A stretch of DNA of 64,000 nucleotides from Chrysomallon squamiferum (Eukaryota > Mollusca > Gastropoda > Neomphalida > Peltospiridae), in assembly GCA_012295275.1 (NCBI GenBank), contig CM022665.1, positions 21,683,502 to 21,747,501 of the forward strand. Reading direction: 5' to 3'. Below are positions 22,905-46,428 of this stretch, in pieces; the first letter of the stretch is position 1, and the number at the start of each line of letters is the position of its first letter. Under the pieces are notes generated by a model. It was not told where the DNA came from. It made no database searches and worked only from the letters and a program-made list of their open reading frames with translations. The translations under genes were made by a program, and so were the position numbers.

Positions 22905-25900
22905 ATATTTATTTTTTTTATTATTATTTAAGATAAAGCAGAAGTCAGAGAGGCCTTGCATGAATTAAAATATTAAAAACATTAATTCACAAACTTTGAC
23001 TTTTGAGGGATTTTTTCCTTTTTTTTTTGTTGTTTCTTTCATTTTATTTCAAAATTTTAAAAATTATCATTTTTATTCTCTTGTCCCTGTAGTTGCTTTA
23101 TTTCTATTTTTAAAATCTATTTTATAAGTATTTTGATTTGCTGCAGTAAATCCTTATAATCCCAGCATGCATAGCTATTAAATATTTAATTTTCTTTAAA
23201 TGTAATATTCAACACTAAAATTGTTTCCAAGCCATTGTTGTATTACATTATCAAACAAATTTGTGTTTCTGAATAATCAGAAATTTGTGAGTAGATGTAG
23301 TTTATATACGGGTCATTCCATGTCAAATCACCCAATGGTTTAAACCCGACCGTCTCAGATTTTTATGAAACTTGGTATACTTGTTGACTGGGATCCCACA
23401 GCACCAAATCTGAAATTTTAGCTCAATCAGACCAGTGGTGTGGGAGATACGGCCCACCGAATTTTGATATTTTTGCCAAAAATGGGTATGACCACCAACC
23501 TTAGAACCCTCATATCTCAGGAACTACTGGGCCAATCTTCATAAAATTGGTATTGTTAGAAAGGCAAAATGACAAGGATACCAAATCTGCGAAATAGTTT
23601 CGAAAATATTGGAGTACCTTGACCTTTTGACCTTTGCTATGACCTTGAAATTGACCGTGTGGATCACATGATCTTGAGATGACCTTTATTGGAATTTAAT
23701 CTCCCACATGTTAACTAAAATATATAAAAGTTTCCTGGGTGTAATATTTTTTGTTTAGGCACAATATAGATTTAAAAAATGCACATACATGAAAATAACA
23801 CCTTTTCAGCCATTAACATCTGATTAACTAAAACCTGAAGACCTTTATTGAAATTTAATCTCCCACATGTTAACTAAAATATATAAAAGTTTCCTGGGTG
23901 TAATATTTTTTGTTTAGCCACAATATAGATTTAAAAAATGCACATACATGAAAATAACACCTTTTCAGCCATTAACATCTGATTAACTAAAACCTGAATG
24001 ATCAATTCTGAATGCTAGGAATCACCATCTCTCTTCATCATCAAGTAAGACATTGTAGGCCTACATGTATGCATAAAGTTCACATATAAAAGTTTCCTGG
24101 GTATAATATTTTTTGTTTAGCCATAATAGAGATTTAAATAAATGCAAACCTGCATGGATGATTGATACAATGCATTACAATGTACATTTTCTCTGAGACT
24201 AAAAACTCATCTTTGGAGTTAAAACCCACCTGACATGTCTGAAGGAATGCCTGAAGGATATGAAAAGATGCCAAATGGCATGACATGTTCTACACAATCA
24301 GGCTGAAAGGGTTAACAGGAAATGATGCTTCAGGCAGGTCAGGAACTCCTTTAGATTCCCTGGTGCAATCCCCATTGAGCACATGGCAATTAGAAGTTTA
24401 AGACAAAGAAGTTTCTTCATCTGCATTTCTTTGACAATCTGAAGCTTTTTAAGTTGGACACAGTGTCAGATGTTGATATATAAACAATATTTTTATTTCA
24501 TAAAACCTATTAAGTAATTTTATCATGTCATGTGGGCCTTGCCATTGGTTTTGAACAAGGTTTCAGTCAACAACATTACAACCCAGTCTGAAATCAGACG
24601 TCATCAAGTGATGTACTGCATAATGTATTTGTACACCCAGTCTTCGGCACAGAGTATGAACAAGGTCTACTTCACCTTAATAAACTGTGATTTATACTTC
24701 AGAAGATTGACATAAATGCCCAAGACTTGTGAGCCTTTGGCAATAACACATGTACTCTGCTGCCATTTTTTGACCTGCTTAACTTTACTGAAAGGGTTTC
24801 AGGATTTGATTTAATATTTAGGAAAGCACTGACTTTGTTCTATTGAATTGAAGGTGCAGGCCAATACTGAAAATCCTTATTTCTTCCAGGGCTAACTGCA
24901 GCTTTAACTCCTGAAAATGTGTGTTATCAACACCATCATATCAAAAAGGAGTTGTTGCGAAGTGTATGGAAAGCTGAGGAAGTCGAACTCCTCACTCTTT
25001 GAAGTGGATAAAAACACGGGACATCAAGAGTATCATGAACAAGAACTTTTCATCAAATTTTCAACTTTGCAGAAAAACTGTTGTGATCCCCTTAATCGCC
25101 ACCCTGAGCAAGCACGCACTAGATCTTTAAGAATTGTTAGCATGGGCACTTACAAATGCTTAGTAAATCCTCCAAAGACACTAGTGCCAGGAGACAAGTT
25201 GTGATGTGACTGTCTGATTACCCTTCAGAAATCAAAGTTCCTGCAGAAGATGGCTTTAGTATGGGTGGTATTACAATGGAAGAATTTGGTGATAACTTGC
25301 CAGACAAACCGCTGGTTGTTGTTTCCCCAGAAAAGGAGTTTGATTTGAATTCTATTCTGTCGAGTTTAGGTGAAACTCCTGTCAAACTTCATTCTCTAGC
25401 ACATTCCAGTAAATGAATGAAAGGACAGAAAAAAACTAGCATCAGCTACAGTAACATTAAAATGACATCTTAATGTCTGAATCCTACCCAGAGCATGTGC
25501 AAATCTTGATTTTGTCACCCTTTACCATTGAAAGGACAATGAATTGAAGGAGGAAATAATCCAATTTTATGAAAGTGATGAGAACAGTAGAATGTGTCTG
25601 GCAATGAAGGATACAGTGAGCATTTGAAACAAACATAGTGAGAAGGTTAAGCATCAGAAACACCTAGTTCTCTCAAATTTATGTGAACTTTATCCATACA
25701 TGTAGGCCTACAATGTTTTACTTGATGATCAAGAAAGAAGGTGATCCCTAGCATCCAGAATTGATCATTCAGGTTTTAGTTAATCAGATGTTAATGGCTG
25801 AAAAGGTGTTACTTTCATGTATGTGCATTTTTTAAATCTATATTGTGGCTAAACAAAAAATATTACACCCAGGAAACTTTTATATGTTTTAGTTAACATG

Positions 25901-28900
25901 TGGGAGATTAAATTTCAATAAAGGTCATCTCAAGATCATGTGATCCACACAGTCAATTTCAAGGTCATAGCAAAGGTCAAACGGTCAAGGTACTCCAATA
26001 TTTTCGAAACTAAACAAAAATGGCAGATTTGGTATCCTTGTCATTTTGCCTTTCTAACAATACCAATTTTATGAAGATTGGCCCAGTAGTTCCTGAGATA
26101 TGAGGGTTCTAAGGTTGGTGGTCACACCCATTTTTGGCAAAAATCTCAAAATTCGGTGTGCCATATCTACCACACCACTGGTCTGATTGGGCTAACATTT
26201 CAGATTTGGTGCTGTGAGATCACAGTCAACAAGTATACCAAGTTTTATAAAAATCTGAGACGGTCGGGTTTAAATTTCTTCTTTTTTTGGGTGATTTGAC
26301 ACGGAATGACCCATACGTATATATAACTGATACTGTATATGTTTGTCTTTTTTTTTACTTCTGTTTTTAAAATCATTGAACTCACCCAGTGACAAAGAAT
26401 AAAAAGAATGAAGCACGAAACAAAGTAATTTATACTTTCTTTGTTTTTGTTTTTGTTTTTTATTTTTTAAAGAAAGGATAAAAAAGAAAAATGTCCATTA
26501 AATGTAGAAGAAATCAAAGTAGACTCATTTTCTTTCAATCCATAATTTTTTTCTACAATGAACTTGTACAATGATGATAATAATAATAATAATAATTAAT
26601 TATTATTATTGTTATTATTATTATAAAACTGCAATAGCACTATTCAACTGATTATTACTTTTCAGATCTCATTTTCATCGAATTTTGCAGAGTTCTCCAT
26701 TTATCTGCAGATTTCAACCTAATAATGGTTTAAAAATTGTCCACCCATTCTTTATTTCTGCTATAATGAACTACTCCATTTTTCCACATTTTAGACAGAG
26801 TAGCATGTTGACACTACCTACAGAATACCTTGTTATTGGCTGATTCCATCACATAAGTTATTTACCCTGCACAAAAATTGTGTATGTTTCTCATAATTGC
26901 ACAGTCTGATGATTTCTTGAAGTTTTATGAAACAATGTCAGCTATTTATAAATTTCCAGGTAGGACAGCAGATCCAAAGGCAGTAGAATGTTGAGTAAAG
27001 AAGTTTATTTCATTGGTGTTGGCTTGGGTAAGAGGACAGTTTGGGTGAATTTTTTTCAGTCACTGGGTTTGTAAAATTGATGAACCAGGTGGTACAATGA
27101 ATTAAACAGTGAGGACAGAAGGGAAAAAAACTAAAAATACTTTGGTTTTGTCTAGTTGTGCTACAGTACCTGATATTGTGTATGTTGCTAAGGTAAAACT
27201 GTAGGATGAATTTTTCTAAAATTATCCACCATTTTTTTTCAAGAAGCACTCTCATCACTGACTCGACTTTCAAAACAAAGTTCAAAAAACAAATGGTCAT
27301 TGATATTTATTTAAAAAACAAAACAATTGTGAAGAGAATATTTTGATGAATTTATTATATCAGTGTACTGTGTTTTCTCTGTGCAGAAGGAAGAAAAATA
27401 GAGGTTTTTCACTTGACTACATGCCCAGAGTATCAAGTGATGCACATGTTGAAGCAAGCTTAGCGTCATGTGGTTTTGTTCATGATGTCATGATGAATTC
27501 GTCTGGGATATCTGAAGAATTTGTTCCTGAAATGGAAGTTGCTACATCTGAGGTATTTTTACACTTCAGTTTTACATTTAAAACTTTCTGTTAAAAGAAT
27601 TTATTTCCAGACATTTTCAATGTGTTCTTTTAAACAAAAACAAAACAAAATATATATATATATTTGAATTAAAACAAGCAGACCTTTTATATCATAAATG
27701 AAATAATTTTTGTTTTCAAACACTGAAATATAGTTTAATATTATTTCTTTATCAGTCTTTTGTTTTGGTATGATGAATTCTGGTTATTTATTTTAAAAAA
27801 ATTCAGTTTCTATTTTCTACTGATGAATAATATGTTGTTGTTGTTGTTTTTTTGTTTTTTTCACATTACTATATATTTAAGACATCCAAACATAACCTAA
27901 ATATAAGTGGTTGGTTGTTTTCTTGTTTTTAAAGTATAGATTTACTGCTTCTAAGAAACAGCTAAATATATTTGTGATGCTTTAAAGCAAGCAAGTCATT
28001 ATACTTCCCATGCGTTACTAGTACATAAGATTAATAATTTATTTTAAAAACAATTTCTGACAATGCAGAGCTAGATGTCTGACATATAAAATATATTTAA
28101 TAGAAAGTAAACTGAGCAAATCATTATATTTCTCACATGTCACAAGTATATAAAATTAATAGCTGATTTTAAAAACTGATTTTGCATGATAAATATATTT
28201 TAAGCATATTTTCTAGGGAATGCAAACTTGAAATAAATAATCATATTTTTCAGAGATCACAAGCACATATGATTGTTAATTTATCATAAAAATTAGGTCT
28301 TACATTGTTTAACAGTCTGTATTTTATAAGAAATACATATTTTGGATATTTTCAAGACAACATAAATTTTTAGTAAATCGTTATATTTCTCATACGTCAC
28401 AGTTACACAAAATTAAAATAACTGATTTCTAAAAAAATTGTTTTGATGTTCACAGGTGAGCAAAACGACAACATGTACAACATATGAAATAGCTTGTGTT
28501 TCTACCATCCCCTGTGATAACATAGACCACAAGGTTTCAGTGGGTATCTTTGATGTGAAGCCAGTCCTTGAGTACATCACTGTGCCATCTGCAGCACAGC
28601 ATGCTTTTCTTCAGGCTCGTGTGACCAATACATCACAGTTCTCTCTTCTTCCTGGAACCACTAACATTTTCCTCGATAACAGTTTTGTGGCAAAGGTATT
28701 TCTTGTGACTGTCCTGTCAAGCAATTTCAGGATGATTTTAATTAAATATATTTTATAAATATATTTCAAACTGTCCTCTGGAAAATGATTGAGTTTATTG
28801 ACACCTGCTAAGTGTTTAACAGACTTTTATATAAATTGACATTCATCTTAAATATGTAGCTTATTTCTAAGAATTATTTTTCAGTAAATTCTACAACTTT

Positions 28901-30163
28901 ATAAAATAATTAAAAAAAAGCTAAATAGCTAAATTTATGTGTTTTCCATGACAAGTAAAAGTTATATGATCCATGTCAATACATGTGAGACATTTTAACT
29001 ATATTATTCTTTGTCTCTATTTATATGTGAAATAAAATATAAACAATATAAATATGTCTTAATCACAGGCAACAATAAAGGCAGTGTCCCCAGGCGAAGA
29101 GTTTGAATGTTCATTAGGGGTGGACCCTGGAGTAAGGGTGACCTACAAACCCTTGTACAAGTTCCGTGAGTCATCAGGGATTTTTGCTAAGATGCTTTGT
29201 CAAAATTTCCAGCAGGTTACAGAGCTGAAAAACACTCATGATTATCCAATAAAAATAGAACTCAGGGACCGGCTTCCTCGTAGTGGTGATGATAAAATAA
29301 AGGTGAGACCAGGTTAATGTAAAGATGACAATAATGGTTTAAAAAAATAATAATAATAGTAATAATAGTAATAATAGTATCAATAGTAATAATAATAATA
29401 ATTATTATAAATTTAAAAAAACAATATGATGATTGAAATTAAATATTTAATGGGCAGTAACAAAAGTAATGATAGAATGATGAGAGAATTGTTATGTAAC
29501 CAACAAATAAAATGACTAAAAGTAAGTAACTAATGACTAGTGTGAAAGTAATGACAGAATAAGGAGAAAATTGATATAGTAATGAAAGCAAAAATTATGA
29601 AAATGATTTTGAATGAATCCTTTTTTTCTTTTTTTTTTTTTTTATTGCATGGATATGTATATTTGTTTAATTATTATTATTATTATCCTTTTCTTTTTCT
29701 CCTACTTTTTAAAAATTAGAATAAAGTGAGGCTAGCATCATAATATAAAGTATTTGGTATGGTAAAAAATATGTATATATTATAGCACCCTTTTAAAATA
29801 GCATTTTATTTCACATTTGTATAAATATTTTATTTTAATTTTGTTTTTTTTGTGTGTGTGTGTGTGTGTAAATATTTTAAATCTTTCTAATCTTTTTTTT
29901 TGTTCATTTTTTTTAATGATTATTATTATTATTTTTATTTTTATATATATATATATTCAGTTATTTGTTAATCTGTATTTTAGATAAATCTGCTGGAACC
30001 AGCTATTGATATGAAACATTCTGAAAAAAACAATAAAAATGTTTACCTTAATAAGGATAATCATGTTATCTGGAAGTTGGAACTGGACAAACAGGAGAAG
30101 AGGGAGATAACTCTGAAGTACACAGTGGCACATCCTTTTAATGAGGAAATCACCTTTGACTAA
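19451..30163 (+). CDS. DUF4140/DUF4139 (MuiA / F37C4.5-like) protein, nine exons
   Basis: Nine exons join in frame into 572 residues: 19451-19641, 20432-20657, 21154-21356, 21839-21968, 22586-22734, 27387-27552, 28456-28695, 29069-29302 and 29984-30163 (TAA). Every intron is GT-AG and all phases match. The family has an N-terminal DUF4140 domain, here ITKVTVYSDRAEV-like at residues 24-36 with VEGKGLATLVEV at 65-76, a Glu/Lys coiled coil at about 85-125, and a C-terminal DUF4139 domain. The latter shows ASWIPSYDIR, YFGQIRQSTGEDW, IPCDNIDHKV, the VPSAAQHAFLQARVTNTS stretch, and WKLELDKQEKREITLKYTV near the end. The length is normal for the family (roughly 500-600). Members occur in bacteria, fungi and invertebrates; biochemical function is not established. 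There is no signal peptide. The gene looks intact in spite of a 3-kb transposon in intron 5 and minisatellites in introns 3 and 4. It converges on the Ig/TSP1 gene. The family call is strong. Confidence 0.93.
21460..21740. repeat. ~31-bp minisatellite in DUF4139 gene intron 3
   Basis: Imperfect units of the type ATTAACATTATCATTCATGT followed by TCTGTATTGTT. The same unit type expands in the next intron (22105-22550), so the repeat has spread across an intervening exon. Confidence 0.85.
22105..22550. repeat. ~31-bp minisatellite in DUF4139 gene intron 4
   Basis: About 14 units of TTATTAACAATATCATTCAT followed by GTTAAGTATTG or GTTCTGTATTG. It ends about 35 bp before the exon 5 acceptor. The related array in intron 3 is shorter. 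Confidence 0.9.
23310..26312. mobile_element. 3.0-kb DNA transposon with long terminal inverted repeats
   Basis: The ends are GGGTCATTCCATGTCAAATC and the inverse GATTTGACACGGAATGACCC, flanked by the direct repeat ATAC (23306-23309 and 26313-26316), a 4-bp target-site duplication. The inverted arms are unusually long: about 23310-24083 against 25683-26312, both carrying CCCGACCGTCTCAGATTTTT and AGTTTCCTGGGTGTAATATT-type stretches. The left arm contains a ~150-bp direct duplication (23682-23838 and 23839-23996). The interior (24880-25435) keeps a decayed coding piece whose plus-strand frame at 24917-25204 reads CCDPLNRHPEQARTRSLRIV and ends near VPGDKL, a cysteine/basic motif that I associate with uncharacterised transposon proteins of marine invertebrates. 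Stops break it, so this copy is dead or non-autonomous. It lies in intron 5 of the DUF4139 gene. The superfamily is not resolved: the 4-bp duplication does not fit hAT (8 bp) or Tc1/mariner (TA). Confidence 0.85.
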
Positions 30164-30242
30164 TAACATGTAATTTTTAAAAAACATTTCTGTTTTGATT
30201 TACATCATTAATCTTGAATATTTGTAAATTCTCTTGTTTTTT

Positions 30243-30286
<44 letters not shown>

Positions 30287-32550
30287 TCAGTCAAGTCTTT
30301 GAATATTTTCTTATTTTGGAGCTTATTTGGAGAATTTTTATATTATTCATGTACTTTCTATTCTTAAACATTTTAAATATAATAATTATATTTTTTTTGG
30401 AATATATTTATTTTTGTGATATGATTAGTCTGAAATTTTTATTTGTTATTTTATTGTAGTACTGATAACTACAAAGACTGGAGGTGTTACCTTCATCTTA
30501 CTGATGTCACCATATTTTTTATGATGTCTATAACTTAACCTTTATTTTTATTTTTTTCCTTTTTAATTGTAATTTTTTATTATTTTTATTTTATTTTTTT
30601 ATGATCCTTCAGGTTACAAAAGGCTAACTTTAATTTTATCTTGTTCAATTTTTGGTTTGTTTTTTTATTATTATTATTTATTTTTTAATTTTATTTTTTT
30701 TCAAATTTTTTTATTAGGATAACCCATAGAGATTAATGGACATAAGTTAAAAATGGCTTTGTTTTTGAAGTGTACCTTTTGTACATGTAAAACAAGATAA
30801 GAATTAATTACTTAGTACATCTGGTTAACAACTTAGTAAATACACACAATAAACACCCTTGGTCAGATCTCAGAACTATTATTTTTAAAATATGAAAAGT
30901 GAAATTGTATTTTTTTTTTTTTTTTTGGTGTTTGTGTGTGTTTGTGTTTGCAAGTTTTTTTCTAAAGAAAAAATAACAGGAAGTAATGTTTATCTAAACT
31001 CCCACCTAAGGTAATTAATAAATACATATTATTATTATTATTATTATTATTAAAGACTTTATTTGACAAATGTTGCAAATAAAGTAAAATAATGTATTGT
31101 AACGAAAAAATATTTTTTAGATAACCCTTTTATAAAGATTTGTTATAATTATCTTCAAAGGCTGCAATATTATTTTTATTTACATTATAATGACTCAATG
31201 TACTGTTGTTGTCTCATATTTTTTACATTGTTGTTAAATGATATGTGTAGTGACTTGTTATTTTATTAGGCAATATACCTGTTACTGTCCATAATCTTTA
31301 TTGTTTAATTTTGTATTCAATACAGTAAGATAGACTGTGCTGTTGTAATTATATAAATGTTTAATTTCTACTTATATTTACCTTCATTAGTTTTTATTTT
31401 CCTAAATCATGAAATAGAACGTTTTTCATTTCTTTGTTTTTATATCACGAAATTGGACATTTTAAAAAACATTTTAAATTTTTAAACAGACTGGTTTTTT
31501 CCACTAGTTAAAATCATAATTTTTATTACTGAAAAATTACTGTATTTTAATTCTATTTTACGTATTTTGTTGGTTGAGGGTCATAAATGTAGAGAGTATT
31601 ACATATTCTTTAATGACTGTTAGGTACATGTAACATACACTATACTATTACAGTTTTTATATTTACAATTTATTTACTGCTCAATAATTAAGTTTTGATA
31701 TAGCTCTGTGATTATTTTACATTTTGTAACATTGTTTTTGTGACATTTTGATGTATATTATATATCTTTTTACAACTGTTATATATCATTCATTTCTTTA
31801 GTTATTATGAATATTTGATTAGCAGACATACATTCTTAAATTATGAATACATACTTAAATTAATTGCACTTTGTTTTTGTTACCATCATCATTATCATCA
31901 CCAGTATTATTAAAGAAAATCTTATTAGAATGGCTGAATAAGCTGGTGAAACATACATCCTTTTAAAATTACACTTTTAACAATGTTATCCTCATTTACT
32001 TCCACAAATACTTAATTAATTTCTCTTTAATTTGTATTTATTTAATTAATTTTTTTACATTAATGTGGCAAGAGCATGGATGTTTTTTTATTTTTATTAT
32101 TCATTTATTTATTGTTTTATATATATATATAGATATATGTGTGTGTTTTGTTTTTTTAAATTTAAATTCTTTTATCTTTTCTTTTTTATCAAGATGCATT
32201 ATCACTGTGAATGAAACCCAAAATAAAAAAAGCAAAAGTAAAAACTAACAAAAAAACAACACAAAAGTGAACAGTTTGTTAAAAGATATTTTTAATGTAT
32301 AACTAAACAGTTGATAAAAACTGCTGAACAAAGTAATATCACAACTAAACATGTACTTTAAAAACATGACACAAAGAAAACAAAATTTAATGACAAAACA
32401 AACATCTTTGAAAGAAATTAACACTCAATGATATTGCTGTATTCATTCATCTACCTGCAACTCTTATTCACAGCCATAAAATAAATTATTAAATTAAAAT
32501 TAAAAATTGCAGATGTACTTAGGAACTTTTCCTACACTGATGTCCTGTAT
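30164..32550. other. convergent 3' regions
   Basis: This lies between the stop of the DUF4139 gene (plus) and the stop of the Ig/TSP1 gene (minus). It is AT-rich, with an (AT)n run at 30249-30278, ATT runs and T-tracts. The 3' UTRs of both genes must lie here. Many AATAAA-like hexamers occur on both strands, so the ends cannot be fixed from sequence alone. I see no further gene. Confidence 0.6.
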
Positions 32551-43007
<10,457 letters not shown>

Positions 43008-43943
43008 ATCAGCGTTATGTTTCTGGAAAAAAAAAAAAAAATAATAATAATAATAATAATAATAAATCCATTAATTTAGTATTAAACTAGATTAACTTAA
43101 AGCTACTTCTTGTATGTACGTCTACGCAATAAAATTAATATTATAGTTAATAATATTGTGTATGCATTTCTAAGTGTATGGGTGATGTGTGCGTTTGTGT
43201 GCGTGATGTGTCTGTGAGTATGATGTGTGTGCATGTGTGTGGATGGATGGATGGGTGTGGCTGTTTGCAATTTTCTATTTCATTTAAATAATATCAACAA
43301 ATGAATGGATAAGTATACGGATTAAAGAATAAATATTCTTTATTAGAACGAAACAAAATTGACGTAAAGTTAAAACTGCTTCAATCAAAATTGTTATAAA
43401 GGAGCTTGCTGCCAATTTAGATGATGTACAAATAACCACAAACTTACAACAAAGATATAGCGCGCGTACGTGTCCAGACAGGTTCACGGCCATTTTAAAG
43501 TCACCATCTGACGTCACTGAAATGTCATAACGCATGTCGTTAAAATCTTAAGTCTGATTCGTTAGGCGTCATTTAGTCCTAAACAATGTCTTTCATGTTA
43601 AGATAAAAGAAAAAAAAAAAAAAAAAATAGAAGACGACGAAAGAAAAGAAAAAAGAAAGAAAAACAGAAAGAAAAGAAAAGGAAAAGAAAAACAAAAGAA
43701 AAAAAGAATTTAAACTACAATAACCCTTCAGAAATAACTACATACATAATACGACGTCAGTGTTAAAAAACCACAAAAAAAATACCCCTCTAAATAGTTT
43801 GTTTAAAAGGAATTAAATATGTAATTTTATAGAACTCGTGTTGACGTCAAAACATTACATTTATTTTCAGTTTGTTCTTTTGCCATTGTTACATAAATAT
43901 TTATTTATTTCAAAAATCTCGTACTCGAAAATAGTCTTTTTTC

Positions 43944-43976
<33 letters not shown>

Positions 43977-44456
43977 TTTTTTTTTTTTGTTTGTTTGTTT
44001 TGTCTATAATTTTATTTATTTATTTATTTTATTTTTTTTTTTATTTTATTTTATTAGTATGTTACACCATCTTTCGCGTGAGCACCAGCTGGTCCCGATG
44101 TTTGAGAAACATCAAAAGTTAGTTACATTTTAATTATCTGCAATTGTTTTTTATTTATTTATTTATGCTTCTTATTATTTTTTAATACTACACTACTGGA
44201 ACAAATCCTGTCTAATTAACAACAACAAAAAAAAAAACACAACACTTAGATTTATCTCACAAGAATTACTGAAATTCCATCAAAATTTTAACAACTGTTT
44301 GCACCACATAAAACTTTTTTTCTTTTTATATATATATATATACTGATACAAAATATAAAACATAAATAAAACCTATACCGCCAAATTAATTCAGTATTTC
44401 TATTGTCGCGTGAATAGAAGGTATCCTGCCTTTAACGGCATACTGACGTAGCAGAA
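43008..44456. other. head-to-head intergenic region
   Basis: This lies between the start of the receptor gene (minus, 43007) and the start of the GH10 remnant (plus, 44457). It must hold both promoters and 5' UTRs. It contains A-runs and AAT repeats at 43026-43065, a purine tract at 43607-43705, and T-rich/ATTT repeats at 43935-44060. I cannot point to a specific promoter element. Confidence 0.5.
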
Positions 44457-45213
44457 ATGATATTGTCACTGTTGCTGTTTATTGGATTTGTCGTCTGCGC
44501 CTTGACTGACGAGGAGTTCCGCAATCCTAATATGGAAAGTTTGAACGGATGGAAAGGTCGCGGAGCTGTGTGTTCGGTTACTGACGTCACGCACTCTGGA
44601 AGCCATGCTGTTAAGATAGCCCAGCTATCAAAAGTTTGTAATTTGTTAATTTATGATGTGACCACACATCAAGTAAGGCACTCAAAGTCACTCTCGTAAC
44701 AGTGATGTTGTCGCATAAAAGCATCCATGTTGCTGCTAGTTGTTTTTGTTTATTTTTTTTTGGGGGTTGTTGTTGTTTTTTTTCTGTTTAATTATTTTAA
44801 TTATTTTATTTTATTTTATTTTATTTTATTTTATTTTTATGGTTGCTGTTATTATTTTAATGATGATGATGATGATGATGATGATAATTCGTTCCGCAGT
44901 TACAAATCTGTTTCTCGAAGTTTCGAATTTTCGAGTCTATTCTGCTAGCGTAATTAAACAGTTGTGATATCATACGTATCTCATTAGCATGACCCAATCA
45001 GCGATCAGTACTAGTCACATGGCCAAAATGCTCATGGTAACACTATTTACATTTATATGCGACGATATCTTTGCTTTTTCGCGCCATCTAAAATTTTATG
45101 CTGGTGACCCGAAGCGCCTGTTTGTAGCGTAACGTTGATATTTTAAGTAAGACAACGACACATTTTTATTTATGGCTGCATAACAAAACAGAAGAGTCAA
45201 ATCAGAAAACCAA

Positions 45214-46001
45214 GTCGTAGAAAAAAGACGGAAGGATGGAATGAAAGATAGGAAATAAAAGATGGAAAAGATAGAAAGAAAAGAAAGAAAGAAAGATAGA
45301 AAAGAAAGAAGGAAGGATAGTAACAAAAGAAAGAAGGAAAGAAAGAAAGAAAGAAAGAAAGAAAATATTGAAGCAGCTTAAAGAATGAACAAAAATTAAT
45401 AAAAAAAAGAAAAGAACTAACGTTACAGAACGAAGCGTGGTACTATTTAAACGCAGCATTCTTTCAACTTTTATTCATAATAAAATATAAAATCGTATGT
45501 GTACTGCATGGATTAGCAGGATAAGAATTTCCATACTGAATTCATTTGATTACTGGCAATGCTCGGACCGGAGAAAGAAAAAAACAGAGAATACTGACTG
45601 ACAGAAGAAAAAAAAAAAAAAAAAAAAAGCTTATGCGAAATATGTTCACTGATATATTTAGAGTCGCCTCCATTATGCGAGAAGTGTTCAATTCTATATT
45701 TAGAGTTACTTTCCCTAATGTGAGAGGTGTTCACTGGTATTTAGAGTCGCCTCCCCTATGTGAGGTTTCACCTTCCATATGTGAGATGTGTTCACTGGTA
45801 TACATAGAGTTGCCTCCCCTTATGTGAGATGTGTTCACTGGTATTTAGAATCGCCTTTTTTATGTGAGATGTGTTCACTGGTATTATTTAGAGTTTTCCC
45901 TTATGAGATGTGTTCACTGGTATTTAGAGTCGCCTCCCTATGTGAGATGTGTTCACTGGTATTTAGAGATTATTATGTGATTATATATTGTTAGATTAAC
46001 G

Positions 46002-46036
<35 letters not shown>

Positions 46037-46397
46037 GAGTTGCCTCCCTCCCTATATATATATATGAGTTGTGTTCACTGGTATTTAGAGTCGCCTCCCC
46101 TATGTGAGATGTGTTCACTGGTATATTTGGAGTGGCCTCCCTTATGTGAGATGTGTTCACTGGTATTAAGAAAATAAGATAGAAAACTCGAATACAAAAG
46201 CTCAACTAAATAATCAGTGAGAGCAGAGTGTTTAAACTCATTAAAGTATTTCATAAATAAATTATGAAGAAATAGTAACACGTAGAAAAAAGACGGAAGG
46301 ATGGAATGAAAGATAGGAAATAAAAGATGGAAAAGATAGAAAGAAAAGAAAGAAAGAAAGATAGAAAAGAAAGAAGGAAGGATAGTAACAAAAGAAA

Positions 46398-46428
<31 letters not shown>

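Noticed and set aside
24917-25204. A host gene of 95 residues
   Set aside because: It lies between the inverted arms of a transposon, is broken by stops downstream, and has a transposon-type cysteine motif.
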